DNA of 64,000 nt from an uncultured Paracoccaceae bacterium (GTDB taxonomy: Bacteria; Pseudomonadota; Alphaproteobacteria; Rhodobacterales; Rhodobacteraceae), in the NCBI GenBank assembly GCA_947502145.1, contig CANMYO010000001.1:248001-312000 (forward strand). The letters are read 5' to 3'. The notes under the pieces are model-generated. The model saw nothing but the letters and a program-made list of their open reading frames with translations, searched no databases and was not told where the DNA came from. Position numbers and translations under genes: made by a program. This document shows positions 51,997 to 60,945 of the stretch, piece after piece. How positions within the stretch are numbered: the stretch's first letter is position 1; the number at the start of each line of letters is the position of its first letter.

Positions 51997-52412
51997 ACTG
52001 CGGTCCGGCTGTGGCGGAGCATCAAAGCAATCGCAAGGCCGAAATGTAAAGTTTGCGCCTTGTATAACAAGGGCAGGCGACATCCCAGTTTCGTGATGTC
52101 GCGGATCGGCGGCAGACGTTCGGTTTCGGAACGGTCCAGATCAACCACCAGCGCGAGGGGGGTCCGGGCGCAGGTCGGCGGGGTCAGCAGGCCAAGACCG
52201 CGCACCTCGATCGCGGCGGGCAACGTGGCGGGCCGCGTGGCAATCAGCCGACCATTGTCGATCTCCAGGCTGACCTTGTCATCGGCCACCAGCACCGCGC
52301 CCTGCCCGATCAGATCCAGCGCCAATGTCGATTTTCCGGTCCCGCTTGCCCCGGTGATCAGTACCCCCTGCCCGTCAAGATCGACGCAGCTGGCATGCAC
52401 CACCTCGGGCAT
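51993..52412 (-). CDS. hprK: HPr kinase/phosphorylase, short alphaproteobacterial form
   Basis: The 139-residue protein has the P-loop [18 protein letters not shown] near residue 20 and the VADDKVSLE block, but lacks the N-terminal domain of Gram-positive HprK (about 310 residues). It phosphorylates HPr on serine and links carbon state to transcription. The short form next to chvG is normal in alphaproteobacteria. Confidence 0.9.
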   Translation of the reverse strand: MPEVVHASCVDLDGQGVLITGASGTGKSTLALDLIGQGAVLVADDKVSLEIDNGRLIATRPATLPAAIEVRGLGLLTPPTCARTPLALVVDLDRSETERLPPIRDITKLGCRLPLLYKAQTLHFGLAIALMLRHSRTAV

Positions 52413-52414
52413 GT

Positions 52415-54145
52415 TCAGACCGGAAGACCCACGACAAAGCGGGCGCCAAGGGGTTCAGAGGTCATGTCAGCCTCGGTCGGGCGGATATTCTCGGCCCAGA
52501 TGACACCGCCGTGCGCCTCAACAATCTGCTTGGAAATCGCCAGGCCAAGACCGGAGTTATTGCCAAACTGGCCTTCGGGGCGTTCGGAATAAAAGCGTTT
52601 GAAAACCTTGGTCAGCGCCTCGTTCGGGATGCCGGGGCCGGTATCCTCAACAACGACAAGCACGCGATTTTCGCGCTTGCGCGCCCAGACGCGTATCGCA
52701 TCGCCGTCCTCGCAGAAGGAAATCGCATTGGTAATCAGGTTGACAAAAACCTGCGCGAGCCGCCCCTCAAGGCCGGTGACCTCAATCGCGTGTTCGGGCA
52801 GATCAGCGATGTAATCAATGCCCTTTGACACGGCCTCTTTGCCCAGAAACTCATTGAGATTATTGAGCATCTTGAGCAGGTCAAAGGTTTCTTCCTCTTC
52901 CTTGACCAATTCGGAATCCAGCCGCGACGCATTCGAGATGTCGCTGACCAAACGGTCCAGACGCCGCACGTCATGTTCGATCACTTCCAGCATCTTTTCG
53001 CGCTGATCTTCGCGTTTGGCGATCCGCATGGTGCCCACCGCAGAGCGGAGAGAGGCCAGCGGGTTCTTGATTTCATGGGCGACGTCAGCGGCAAATTGTT
53101 CGTTGCCTTCAATCCGCTCGTAAAGCGCCTGCACCATGCCGCGCAGCGCCCCGGACAGGCGGCCGATTTCATCGGGACGCGCTGTCAGATCCGGGATGCG
53201 GACCTTGGTCGGTGACATCTTGCGCGCATTCTTGTCCCGCCCCAGTTCCGCGGCGGCGGCCAGATCGGCAAGCGGGTTCGCGATGGTCGAGGCGAGCACG
53301 AGGCTCAGCCCGACGCTGATCAGGATGCCAACAAGAAACAGGCGCAAAACCTGTTCGCGTTCGCGGCTGACCAATGCATCCAGCTCACCCGCGGCGCTGG
53401 AAACCAGCACGACGCCTACCGGGCGATCGCTTTGCAGGATCGGGGTCGAAACAACAAATGTCGTGCCGTTTGAGGTGACTTCGGAATGAACGTCGGTGCC
53501 GTTTTCCATGATCGCGCGCACGGTGTCGACGGTCACGTCATCAAGCACATCTGTACTGGTGGCGCCGGGGCTGATCACCGCCAGCATCGACCCCCAGACC
53601 TGCGCCAGCGCATCGGTGATGAAGGTGGCGCTGTCGTCGCGTTCCAGCCCATCAATTGCAGACCCGCCGCGCGCGCCCTTGGCGGTGGCGACCAACGTCC
53701 CGTTCGGATCATAGACCGCCACGTCAATGCTGCCGCGCAGATCCATTTCCGCAAGCGTGCGCACAACGTCGATGCCATCCCCGGTGACCAGATCAACCGG
53801 AGCCGTCACCGGCATGCGCGCTTCCAGCACATCGGCAATCAGCTCTGCCTCGTTGACCAGACCATTGGCCCGTTGAAAGGCCAGATTGTCGCGGCTGGGG
53901 TTCATGTAGAGAACACCGGCGACAAGCAGGATCATGGCGATCAGGTTGAACGTGATAATCTTGCGTGCAATTGGCGAGTTACGCAGCTGGATCAATCCCC
54001 GGCTTTGCCGCTTTTCCAGCATTTCCCGTTCGGAAAGCGCTTGCGGCGACACCCAGTCGTCACCCAGAATCAAATCCGGCTGGCTTTGCGCAGCCCGCCG
54101 GACAGAATTCAGATCACGTACGTCAATGTCAGAGACATCGGTCAT
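52415..54145 (-). CDS. chvG: Sensor histidine kinase ChvG
   Basis: The 576-residue protein has two transmembrane segments (about 65-82 and 300-325), a periplasmic domain between them, a HAMP region (IANPLADLAAAAELGRD), a dimerisation domain with DVAHEIKNPLASLRSAV (His near 375) and an HATPase domain (NLITNAISFCEDG, EDTGPGIPNE, NNSGLGLAISKQIVEAHGG). In plant and animal-associated relatives ChvG responds to acid and envelope stress. It lies 2 bases from hprK and 3 from chvI. Confidence 0.95.
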   Translation of the reverse strand: MTDVSDIDVRDLNSVRRAAQSQPDLILGDDWVSPQALSEREMLEKRQSRGLIQLRNSPIARKIITFNLIAMILLVAGVLYMNPSRDNLAFQRANGLVNEAELIADVLEARMPVTAPVDLVTGDGIDVVRTLAEMDLRGSIDVAVYDPNGTLVATAKGARGGSAIDGLERDDSATFITDALAQVWGSMLAVISPGATSTDVLDDVTVDTVRAIMENGTDVHSEVTSNGTTFVVSTPILQSDRPVGVVLVSSAAGELDALVSREREQVLRLFLVGILISVGLSLVLASTIANPLADLAAAAELGRDKNARKMSPTKVRIPDLTARPDEIGRLSGALRGMVQALYERIEGNEQFAADVAHEIKNPLASLRSAVGTMRIAKREDQREKMLEVIEHDVRRLDRLVSDISNASRLDSELVKEEEETFDLLKMLNNLNEFLGKEAVSKGIDYIADLPEHAIEVTGLEGRLAQVFVNLITNAISFCEDGDAIRVWARKRENRVLVVVEDTGPGIPNEALTKVFKRFYSERPEGQFGNNSGLGLAISKQIVEAHGGVIWAENIRPTEADMTSEPLGARFVVGLPV

Positions 54146-54148
54146 CGA

Positions 54149-54850
54149 TTACTCTTCGTTATAACGGTATCCGATGCCGTAGAGGGTTTCGATTGCCGAA
54201 AACTCATCATCAGCCTGGCGCATCTTCTTGCGCAGGCGCTTGATGTGGCTGTCGATCGTGCGGTCATCAACATAGACCTGATCGTCATAGGCAACATCCA
54301 TCAGCTGATCGCGCGACTTCACAAAGCCGGGGCGCTGTGCCAGCGCCTGCAACAGCAGGAATTCGGTGACGGTCAGCGAGACATCGCGCCCTTTCCACTT
54401 TACCGCGTGGCGCAGCGGATCCATCGTGAGTTCACCACGGACCATGACCTTGGTATCTTCGGTTTCTTCAACCTCTTCACCGGAAATCACATCCTGCCGG
54501 CGCAACAATGCGCGGATACGTTCCACCAGCAACCGCTGGCTAAAGGGCTTCTTGACATAGTCGTCGGCGCCCATGCGCAGGCCCAGCACCTCGTCGATTT
54601 CATCATCCTTGGACGTGAGGAAGATCACCGGCATCGAGGTTTTCTGCCGCAGTCGCTGCAGCAGATCCATCCCGTCCATGCGGGGCATCTTGATGTCCAG
54701 CACAGCCATATCGGGCATGCGTTTGTTGAATGCGTCCAGCGCGGACTGACCGTCGTTATAGGTCTCGACCTCAAAGCCTTCGGCCTCAAGAGTCATGGAC
54801 ACGGACGTCAGGATATTCCTGTCGTCGTCCACCAATGCGATTTTTGACAT
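54149..54850 (-). CDS. chvI: Response regulator ChvI
   Basis: The 233-residue protein has the receiver residues (LVDDDRNI, Asp in [21 protein letters not shown]) and the OmpR-type winged helix ([52 protein letters not shown]). It heads the chvI-chvG-hprK-rapZ-EIIA-HPr operon and is divergent from pckA, a target of ChvI in related bacteria. Confidence 0.95.
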   Translation of the reverse strand: MSKIALVDDDRNILTSVSMTLEAEGFEVETYNDGQSALDAFNKRMPDMAVLDIKMPRMDGMDLLQRLRQKTSMPVIFLTSKDDEIDEVLGLRMGADDYVKKPFSQRLLVERIRALLRRQDVISGEEVEETEDTKVMVRGELTMDPLRHAVKWKGRDVSLTVTEFLLLQALAQRPGFVKSRDQLMDVAYDDQVYVDDRTIDSHIKRLRKKMRQADDEFSAIETLYGIGYRYNEE

Positions 54851-55147
54851 GGGGTTAACCCTTACTGCTCAGTTAGTTGTTTGCCTGCTTTTTTCCAAGG
54901 TTTCACCGTTTTGCGTTAACGAATCAAGCCTCAGTTTCGAATCAGACCGCGATGTGTGCCTTATTTGCGCTTACGAACCGCAATTTTTGGTTAAGGCGCC
55001 CGGTCTGGCAGCGGTTGATCTGGTTGGTGGCGTTAACAGCCGCGTGATTGCGCTAACGGTTCCGATTGGGGGTATTCGGCTCGAAAAACATGGTGCTAAG
55101 TGGGTCTATCAGGGTCGCTGATGACCCTACAATCTAGGAGATTTCCA
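54851..55147. other. 297-base divergent spacer between chvI and pckA
   Basis: Two GANTC motifs (54921-54925 and 54939-54943) lie close together; GANTC is the CcrM methylation site in alphaproteobacteria. Several GTTAAC-type AT-rich elements occur, but I see no full CtrA site (TTAA-N7-TTAA) and no convincing promoter pair. It must contain the promoters for both genes. Confidence 0.6.
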
Positions 55148-56746
55148 ATGGACCACGGACGGGTCAACCCCTCGATGAAACTTGAAGATCAAGGCATCAC
55201 AGGGCTGGGCGCGGTCTATTATAACGAGGATGAATCCACGCTTCAGGCCGCCGCAATCGCCAAAGGCGAAGGTGTCGAAGGCCAGGGCGGCACATTCCTT
55301 GTGACAACTGGCAAGCACACCGGCCGTTCGCCAAAAGACAAATTCGTCGTGCGCACCCCCGAGGTCGAAGACACGATCTGGTGGGACAACAACCCGCCAA
55401 TGGACCCGGCGGCCTTTGATCGGCTTTATGCCGATGTTCTGGCCCATATGCAGGGCGGCGAATACCGCGTGCAGGATCTGTTTGGCGGCGCGGACCCGGC
55501 CCATCGTCTTGATGTGCGGGTGATCACCGAACTGACCTGGCACGGGTTGTTCATCCGCCATCTGCTGCGCCGCCCCGCCCCGGAAGAGCTGGACAGTTTC
55601 TCTCCCGACTGGACGATCATCAACTGCCCGTCGTTCAAGGCAGATCCAGCCCGGCACGGCTGCCGGTCGGACACGGTGATCACGCTGAACTTTGCCCGCA
55701 AGATCATCCTGATCGCCGGGACGGAATATGCGGGTGAAAACAAGAAATCGGTGTTCACCCTGCTGAATTACCTGTTGCCGGAAAAGGGCATCATGCCGAT
55801 GCATTGCAGCGCCAATCACGCACCCGGCAATCCGGTCGATACTGCGGTCTTCTTTGGCCTGTCGGGCACTGGCAAGACCACGCTTTCGGCGGATCCGTCG
55901 CGGGTGTTGATCGGCGATGACGAACACGGCTGGTCAGATCGCGGCACCTTCAACTTTGAAGGCGGCTGCTATGCCAAGACCATCGGGCTCAACCCGGAGG
56001 CAGAGCCAGACATCTATGCGACCTGTTCAATGCCCCATACCGTGATCGAAAACATGGTTTTTGATCCCGAAACAAAGGCGCTGGATTTCGAAGATGACAG
56101 CCTGACCGCCAACATGCGCTGTGCCTATCCGCTGCATTACATCGGCAACGCCAGTGACAGCGCCCTGGGCGGACACCCCAAGAACATCATCATGCTGACC
56201 TGTGACGCCTTTGGTGTGCTGCCGCCGATCAGCCGCCTGACCCCGGCGCAGGCGATGTATCATTTCCTGAGCGGCTTTACGTCAAAGGTGGCGGGTACCG
56301 AACGCGGTGTGACAGAGCCTGAACCGACCTTTTCGACCTGCTTTGGGGCACCCTTCATGCCACGCCGGCCGGAAGCCTACGGCGATCTGTTGCGTAAGAA
56401 GATCGCAGCCCACGGTGCGACCTGCTGGCTGGTGAACACCGGCTGGACCGGTGGTGCCTATGGCACCGGATCACGGATGCCGATCAAGGCAACCCGCGCG
56501 TTGCTGGCCGCTGCCCTTGACGGGACGTTGATCGAAAGCGCATTCCGCAAGGATCCGCACTTTGGCTTTGAGGTGCCGGTCAGTGTCGATGGCGTCGATG
56601 ATCGGTTGCTGAACCCGCGCGACACCTGGGCGGACAAGGACGGGTATGACGCGCAGGCCGCAAAACTGGTCACGATGTTCAGCGACAACTTTGAAAAATA
56701 CGTCCCCTACATCGACGATGATGTGAAGGCCGCCGCAATCGGCTGA
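55148..56746 (+). CDS. pckA: Phosphoenolpyruvate carboxykinase (ATP)
   Basis: The 532-residue enzyme has the ATP-type P-loop [18 protein letters not shown], the metal-binding [16 protein letters not shown]-type region, [23 protein letters not shown] and the C-terminal [24 protein letters not shown]. It converts oxaloacetate to PEP, the first committed step of gluconeogenesis. ATG 55148 has GGAG upstream; the open frame extends further left. It is divergent from chvI. Confidence 0.97.
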   Translation: MDHGRVNPSMKLEDQGITGLGAVYYNEDESTLQAAAIAKGEGVEGQGGTFLVTTGKHTGRSPKDKFVVRTPEVEDTIWWDNNPPMDPAAFDRLYADVLAHMQGGEYRVQDLFGGADPAHRLDVRVITELTWHGLFIRHLLRRPAPEELDSFSPDWTIINCPSFKADPARHGCRSDTVITLNFARKIILIAGTEYAGENKKSVFTLLNYLLPEKGIMPMHCSANHAPGNPVDTAVFFGLSGTGKTTLSADPSRVLIGDDEHGWSDRGTFNFEGGCYAKTIGLNPEAEPDIYATCSMPHTVIENMVFDPETKALDFEDDSLTANMRCAYPLHYIGNASDSALGGHPKNIIMLTCDAFGVLPPISRLTPAQAMYHFLSGFTSKVAGTERGVTEPEPTFSTCFGAPFMPRRPEAYGDLLRKKIAAHGATCWLVNTGWTGGAYGTGSRMPIKATRALLAAALDGTLIESAFRKDPHFGFEVPVSVDGVDDRLLNPRDTWADKDGYDAQAAKLVTMFSDNFEKYVPYIDDDVKAAAIG

Positions 56747-56798
56747 CCCGCCGTTTCGGGGATTCACATTCCGCAGACATTCGGGATAAGGTCAGGAC

Positions 56799-57353
56799 AT
56801 GCGCCTGACCTTGTCATTTCTGCTGGCCGCCTGCCTGGCCCCTGTCGCGGTTGCCCCCGTTCTGGCAGCGCCGCAGCCGGATCAGACCGCCGCTGCGATT
56901 GCCAGCCTGCAAACCGGGGTTGTCTGCCCGCCGGACCCCGTTGGTACGGTCGAGGCCCCCGACACGGTCGCGGGCACAACGCATCTGATCGTAGATGAAC
57001 CGCCCTTTGTGTCCCTGACCAACCGGGTGCCCGCCGTGCTGGGCATCGGTTTTGGCGCCAAGGCGATGACCGAAGCGACCAGCGGCATCGATAATGTCAC
57101 CATGACATTGACCCACCCGCCAATGGGCGAGCAAGGCGCGGTCACGCAAAGTTTCCAAACCCGGATCAGCGGCATCGACCCGTCACTGACCTTTTATCAG
57201 TTCGACTACACCTACGAATTGCTGCTGGGCATCTGGCAGATGGAAGCAAGCAAAGACGGCGTGGTGCTTTACCGGACCACATTTGAAGTGGTTGCGCCAC
57301 ATCTGGTGCCGGAACTGGCCGCGATCTGCGGGTTTGAGGAACTGCTGTCCTGA
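56799..57353 (+). CDS. DUF3859 domain protein, exported
   Basis: The 184-residue protein has a signal peptide (MRLTLSFLLAACLAPVAVAPVLAAP) and the DUF3859-like block GIWQMEASKDGVVLYRTTFEVV with VPELAAICGFEELLS at the end. The family is conserved in Rhodobacterales with unknown function. It follows pckA by 52 bases on the same strand. Confidence 0.75.
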   Translation: MRLTLSFLLAACLAPVAVAPVLAAPQPDQTAAAIASLQTGVVCPPDPVGTVEAPDTVAGTTHLIVDEPPFVSLTNRVPAVLGIGFGAKAMTEATSGIDNVTMTLTHPPMGEQGAVTQSFQTRISGIDPSLTFYQFDYTYELLLGIWQMEASKDGVVLYRTTFEVVAPHLVPELAAICGFEELLS

Positions 57354-57377
57354 TCCCGACGATCAGCGTCCGCCGAC

Positions 57378-57391
57378 TTTCCGCGCGTAAA
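57378..57391. promoter_or_regulatory. Candidate LacI-family operator upstream of the regulator gene
   Basis: TTTCCGCGCGTAAA differs from the perfect dyad upstream of smoE (58566-58579) at one base, and with flanks CTTT…AAAG it forms a 16-bp dyad with one mismatch. The location 138 bases upstream of the lacI-type start fits autoregulation. Confidence 0.6.
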
Positions 57392-57423
57392 GCTGGCATC
57401 ATCGCAGAGCGTGTATTCACTGC

Positions 57424-57441
57424 GATGTGAAACTTCACATC
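57424..57441. promoter_or_regulatory. 18-bp dyad upstream of the LacI-family gene
   Basis: GATGTGAA and TTCACATC are perfect 8-base arms around AC. The core TGTGA-N4-TCACA resembles a CRP-type site but has the wrong spacer (CRP sites have N6). It could serve another regulator. Confidence 0.5.
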
Positions 57442-57454
57442 AAATGGTTGCTTT

Positions 57455-57468
57455 TTTGCGCGCGGCAA
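57455..57468. promoter_or_regulatory. Weaker CGCGCG-centred dyad upstream of the regulator gene
   Basis: TTTGCGCGCGGCAA matches the operator TTTACGCGCGTAAA at 11 of 14 positions and lies 60 bases before the regulator start. It may be a secondary operator that, with the site at 57378, allows loop formation (inference). Confidence 0.4.
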
Positions 57469-57528
57469 GAAATTGTATCGTTGCGGGGAACTTATTGTTT
57501 TGCGCAGCCAAAATATGGAGCCTGCGCG

Positions 57529-58554
57529 ATGGCGGACAACAAAATTCGGAACATGGAAGAGTTCGCAAGGGTTAGTGGCATTTCGCGGCCGACCGTTTCC
57601 AAGTACTTCAATGATCCCGAAAGTGTCCGGGCCAGCACCCGCGCCACCATCGAATCCGCGTTGGAGCTGCATGATTACCGCCCCAATATCTATGCGATGA
57701 ACCAGAACCGGAAGCTGACCAAGAATCTTGGCGTTGTTGTGCCGCTGCTGACCGACCCCTATTTCGCGGAAATCGCCCGCAATCTGGAACAACGCTGCAT
57801 TGCAGCCGGTTATCGTCCGACGCTGTTCAGTTCGCATGGGGATCCAGCGCTGGAGGTCGAAGTGCTGGAAACACTGCGGTCGCTCAAACCGGCGGGGGTG
57901 CTGTTGGCGCCGCTTGGGCGTGCCTCTGACCAGCGGGCGCTGGAACGGTTCTGCGAAGACGTACCAACGCTTATTTTCGACAGCAGCGTTGATGAAATCG
58001 GGCTGTCGTTTGTCGGGTCGGACAATTACCAGTTCACGTCGCACATCACCGATTATCTGTGCCGCACCGGCGAAGCGCCGTGCTTTTTCGAAATGAAGAC
58101 TCCGGCCAACCCGAACGCGCATCGCCGTCGCCAAAGCTACCTGAACGCGATGAAACTTTACGGCCATACGCCGCATGTGATTTCGGTCGAGGGCGAAGGC
58201 TGGGGATTTGAGGAAATCGGCCGCCTGGGCGGTCACGACGCGCTGAAGGAAGACCGGTTTTCCACCAATACAATTCTGTGCAGCAACGACCGCCTGGCGA
58301 TTGGATTGCTGACCGCCTGTTATGAGCGCGGGATCAAGGTCGGGCGCGGCGAAGACTGCACGATTCGGGTTGCCGGACAGGACGGGCACCCGCATTCGCG
58401 CTACACCTGCCCGCCGCTGACAACCATCTCTCATGACTATGATGCGGTCTCGCAAACGGCGGCTGACAGCCTGTTTTCAGCGATCGAGGGCGATGTATCA
58501 CCTTGGAAAAGCACAAGATTAGAAGGCAAGCTGATCCTCAGAGACTCCGCGTGA
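57529..58554 (+). CDS. LacI-family transcriptional regulator
   Basis: The 341-residue protein has the N-terminal helix-turn-helix with RNMEEFARVSGISRPTVSKYFNDPESVRASTRATIESALELHDYRPN, the LacI hinge NRKLTKNLGVVVP and a periplasmic-binding-type sugar domain. GGAG lies 8 bases before ATG 57529. It is directly upstream of the polyol transporter genes, and matching operators lie before both, so it most likely controls the smo operon and itself. The inducer is probably a polyol or hexose. Confidence 0.9.
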   Translation: MADNKIRNMEEFARVSGISRPTVSKYFNDPESVRASTRATIESALELHDYRPNIYAMNQNRKLTKNLGVVVPLLTDPYFAEIARNLEQRCIAAGYRPTLFSSHGDPALEVEVLETLRSLKPAGVLLAPLGRASDQRALERFCEDVPTLIFDSSVDEIGLSFVGSDNYQFTSHITDYLCRTGEAPCFFEMKTPANPNAHRRRQSYLNAMKLYGHTPHVISVEGEGWGFEEIGRLGGHDALKEDRFSTNTILCSNDRLAIGLLTACYERGIKVGRGEDCTIRVAGQDGHPHSRYTCPPLTTISHDYDAVSQTAADSLFSAIEGDVSPWKSTRLEGKLILRDSA

Positions 58555-58565
58555 AGTCTTAATTC

Positions 58566-58579
58566 TTTACGCGCGTAAA
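58566..58579. promoter_or_regulatory. LacI-family operator before smoE
   Basis: TTTACGCGCGTAAA is a perfect 14-bp palindrome with a CG centre, the usual form of LacI-family operators. It lies 71 bases before the smoE start and just upstream of a candidate -35 element. Confidence 0.7.
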
Positions 58580-58586
58580 TTTTATG

Positions 58587-58616
58587 TTGACGTCGCGTTG
58601 AATTACGGACTAGCCT
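58587..58616 (+). promoter_or_regulatory. Candidate smoE promoter
   Basis: TTGACG (58587-58592) and TAGCCT (58611-58616) are separated by 18 bases. The -10 is weak, so this is tentative, but the place right behind the operator fits repression by the LacI-family protein. Confidence 0.35.
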
Positions 58617-58649
58617 TGGATTGCAACATCCAATTCAGGGAGGACAAGG

Positions 58650-59951
58650 ATGTCACTTAAGAATGCACTGAGTGCTGCGACCGCGATGTCTTTGCTGGTC
58701 GCCACTGGCGCCCACGCCGAGACCATCACAATCGCGACCGTGAACAACGGTGATATGATCCGTATGCAGGGTTACACCGACGATTTCACCGCCAAGACTG
58801 GCCACGAGGTCGAGTGGGTCACGCTGGAAGAGAACGTGCTGCGTCAGCGCGTCACCACTGACATCACCACAAAGGGTGGTCAGTTCGACATCATGACAAT
58901 CGGCATGTACGAAACACCCATCTGGGGTGCCAACGGCTGGTTGGTGCCATTGGATGATCTGTCCGATGAATATGACGTTGACGACATTCTGCCGGCGATG
59001 GCGGGTGGTCTGTCCCACGATGGCACGCTTTATGCCGCACCATTCTACGGCGAAAGCTCTATGGTGATGTATCGCACAGACCTGATGGAAGCCGCCGGCC
59101 TTGAAATGCCCGATGCGCCGACATGGGACTTCATCGCAGAGGCCGCAGCCGCCATGACTGACCGCGACGCGGACATCAACGGCATCTGCCTGCGCGGCAA
59201 GGCGGGTTGGGGCGAAGGTGGTGCATTCATCACCGCGATGTCCAACTCTTTTGGTGCACGCTGGTTTGATGAGGACTGGAATGCGCAATTCGACACAGAA
59301 CAGTGGGCCAACACGCTGAACTTCTACAAGTCGATGATGGACGCATCCGGCCCGGCCGGTTACGCGACAAACGGGTTCAACGAAAACCTGTCGCTGTTCA
59401 ACCAGGGCAAGTGCGGCATGTGGATTGACGCAACTGTTGCCGCATCTTTCGTCACAGGTGACGATTCAACGGTCGCGGATTCGGTTGGCTTTGCATTGGC
59501 ACCCGACACGGGTCTGGGCAAGCGGTCCAACTGGCTTTGGGCCTGGGCACTGGCGATCCCTGCCGGCACCCAGAAAGAAGCAGCCGCAAAGGAGTTCATC
59601 GAGTGGGCGACATCCAAGGGCTATATTGAGCTGGTTGCAGAAAACGAAGGCTGGGCAAACGTCCCGCCGGGTGCGCGCAAGTCGCTTTATGACAACCCCA
59701 ACTATCAGGCTGTTCCCTTCGCGCAGATGACGCTGGATTCAATCCTGTCGGCTGATCCTACCGACTCGACCGTGGATCCAAGCCCCTATGTTGGCATCCA
59801 GTTTGCCGCGATCCCGGAATTTGCAGGTATCGCGACCGAAGTGAGCCAAGAGTTCTCTGCTGCTTATGCAGGCCAGCAGACCGTTGAAGAAGCCCTGGCA
59901 AAAGCCCAGGCTCTGACCAACGAAGCCATGGAAGCCGCAGGCTACAAGTAA
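58650..59951 (+). CDS. smoE: Polyol (sorbitol/mannitol) ABC transporter, periplasmic binding protein
   Basis: The 433-residue protein has a signal peptide (MSLKNALSAATAMSLLVATGAHA) and a family 1 extracellular solute-binding fold (TGHEVEWVTLEENVLRQRVTTDI, FDIMTIGMYETPIWGANGWLVPLDDL). This is the SmoE/MtlE pattern, which binds sorbitol or mannitol. AGGGAGGA precedes ATG 58650. A hairpin separates it from the permease genes. Confidence 0.92.
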   Translation: MSLKNALSAATAMSLLVATGAHAETITIATVNNGDMIRMQGYTDDFTAKTGHEVEWVTLEENVLRQRVTTDITTKGGQFDIMTIGMYETPIWGANGWLVPLDDLSDEYDVDDILPAMAGGLSHDGTLYAAPFYGESSMVMYRTDLMEAAGLEMPDAPTWDFIAEAAAAMTDRDADINGICLRGKAGWGEGGAFITAMSNSFGARWFDEDWNAQFDTEQWANTLNFYKSMMDASGPAGYATNGFNENLSLFNQGKCGMWIDATVAASFVTGDDSTVADSVGFALAPDTGLGKRSNWLWAWALAIPAGTQKEAAAKEFIEWATSKGYIELVAENEGWANVPPGARKSLYDNPNYQAVPFAQMTLDSILSADPTDSTVDPSPYVGIQFAAIPEFAGIATEVSQEFSAAYAGQQTVEEALAKAQALTNEAMEAAGYK

Positions 59952-59964
59952 GCCGCCGCTTCAA

Positions 59965-59994
59965 CCAGAGGGCGGCGCAACCGTCGCCCTCTGG
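59965..59994 (+). terminator. Intercistronic hairpin between smoE and smoF
   Basis: CCAGAGGGCG and CGCCCTCTGG form a perfect 10-bp stem with a 10-base loop, 13 bases after smoE. No U run follows. As in other binding-protein operons it probably protects the smoE mRNA and reduces permease expression. Confidence 0.65.
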
Positions 59995-60076
59995 CCCCCT
60001 TATCTTACCGAAATATACTGTCGTCTGAGATCAGGCCGGATCATCCGCAGCCTGCGTACAGAGGAGATGACTCCAA

Positions 60077-60943
60077 ATGGCTACCAAGGCTTCTCGATCC
60101 GCTGCCAGAATCATGATGGCCCCTGCTGTGATCCTGCTGTTGGGCTGGATGTTGGTCCCGCTGATCATGACACTCTGGTTTTCATTCCGCACCTACCTGC
60201 CCCTGCGCGGTGGTGATCAGGGCTGGACCGGTTTTGACAATTACGTTCGCTTTGTCACCTCAAGCGCCTTCTGGCCCGCCGTCCAGACAACCTTGATCAT
60301 TGTTGTTGGCGTGCTCGCCATCACGGTCATTCTGGGTGTGCTGCTGGCGATGCTGCTGGATCAGCCGATGTGGGGTCAGGGCATTGTCCGTATCCTTGTG
60401 ATCGCGCCCTTCTTCGTGATGCCCACCGTTTCGGCGCTGGTTTGGAAAAACATGTTCATGGACCCGGTCAACGGCCTGTTTGCCCATCTGTGGCGGTTCT
60501 TTGGCGCCGAACCGGTCAGCTGGCTGTCGGACGCCGCGATGCCGTCGATCATCATGATTGTCAGCTGGCAATGGCTGCCGTTTGCGACGCTGATCTTGTT
60601 GACTGCGATCCAGTCGCTGGACAGTGAACAGCTTGAAGCCGCGGAAATGGACGGCGCACCGCATCTGAAGCGGTTCTGGTTCATCATCCTGCCGCATCTG
60701 AGCCGCGCGATCACCATTGTGATCCTGATCCAGACCATTTTTCTGCTGGCCATCTTTGCGGAAATCTTTGTGACAACAGGTGGCGCCTTTGGCACCCGGA
60801 CGTTGTCCTACCTGATCTTCCAGCGTGTTCTGGAAAGCCAGAACATCGGTCTTGGCTCCGCCGGTGGTGTCTACGCCATCATCCTTGCAAACATCGTCGC
60901 GATCTTCCTGATGCGGATCGTCGGCAAGAATTTGGATAATTGA
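60077..60943 (+). CDS. smoF: Polyol ABC transporter, permease SmoF
   Basis: The 288-residue membrane protein has six predicted segments and the EAA loop LEAAEMDGAPHLKRFWFIILPHLSRA near residue 195. GAGGAGA precedes ATG 60077. It is one half of the sugar channel with SmoG. It ends 2 bases before smoG. Confidence 0.92.
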   Translation: MATKASRSAARIMMAPAVILLLGWMLVPLIMTLWFSFRTYLPLRGGDQGWTGFDNYVRFVTSSAFWPAVQTTLIIVVGVLAITVILGVLLAMLLDQPMWGQGIVRILVIAPFFVMPTVSALVWKNMFMDPVNGLFAHLWRFFGAEPVSWLSDAAMPSIIMIVSWQWLPFATLILLTAIQSLDSEQLEAAEMDGAPHLKRFWFIILPHLSRAITIVILIQTIFLLAIFAEIFVTTGGAFGTRTLSYLIFQRVLESQNIGLGSAGGVYAIILANIVAIFLMRIVGKNLDN

Positions 60944-60945
60944 TC

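Noticed and set aside
57424-57441. CRP site
   Set aside because: The TGTGA and TCACA halves are 4 bases apart; CRP sites have 6.
57166-58455. 429-codon open frame on the minus strand
   Set aside because: It is antisense to the LacI-family gene and crosses its promoter and operators, and has no domain.
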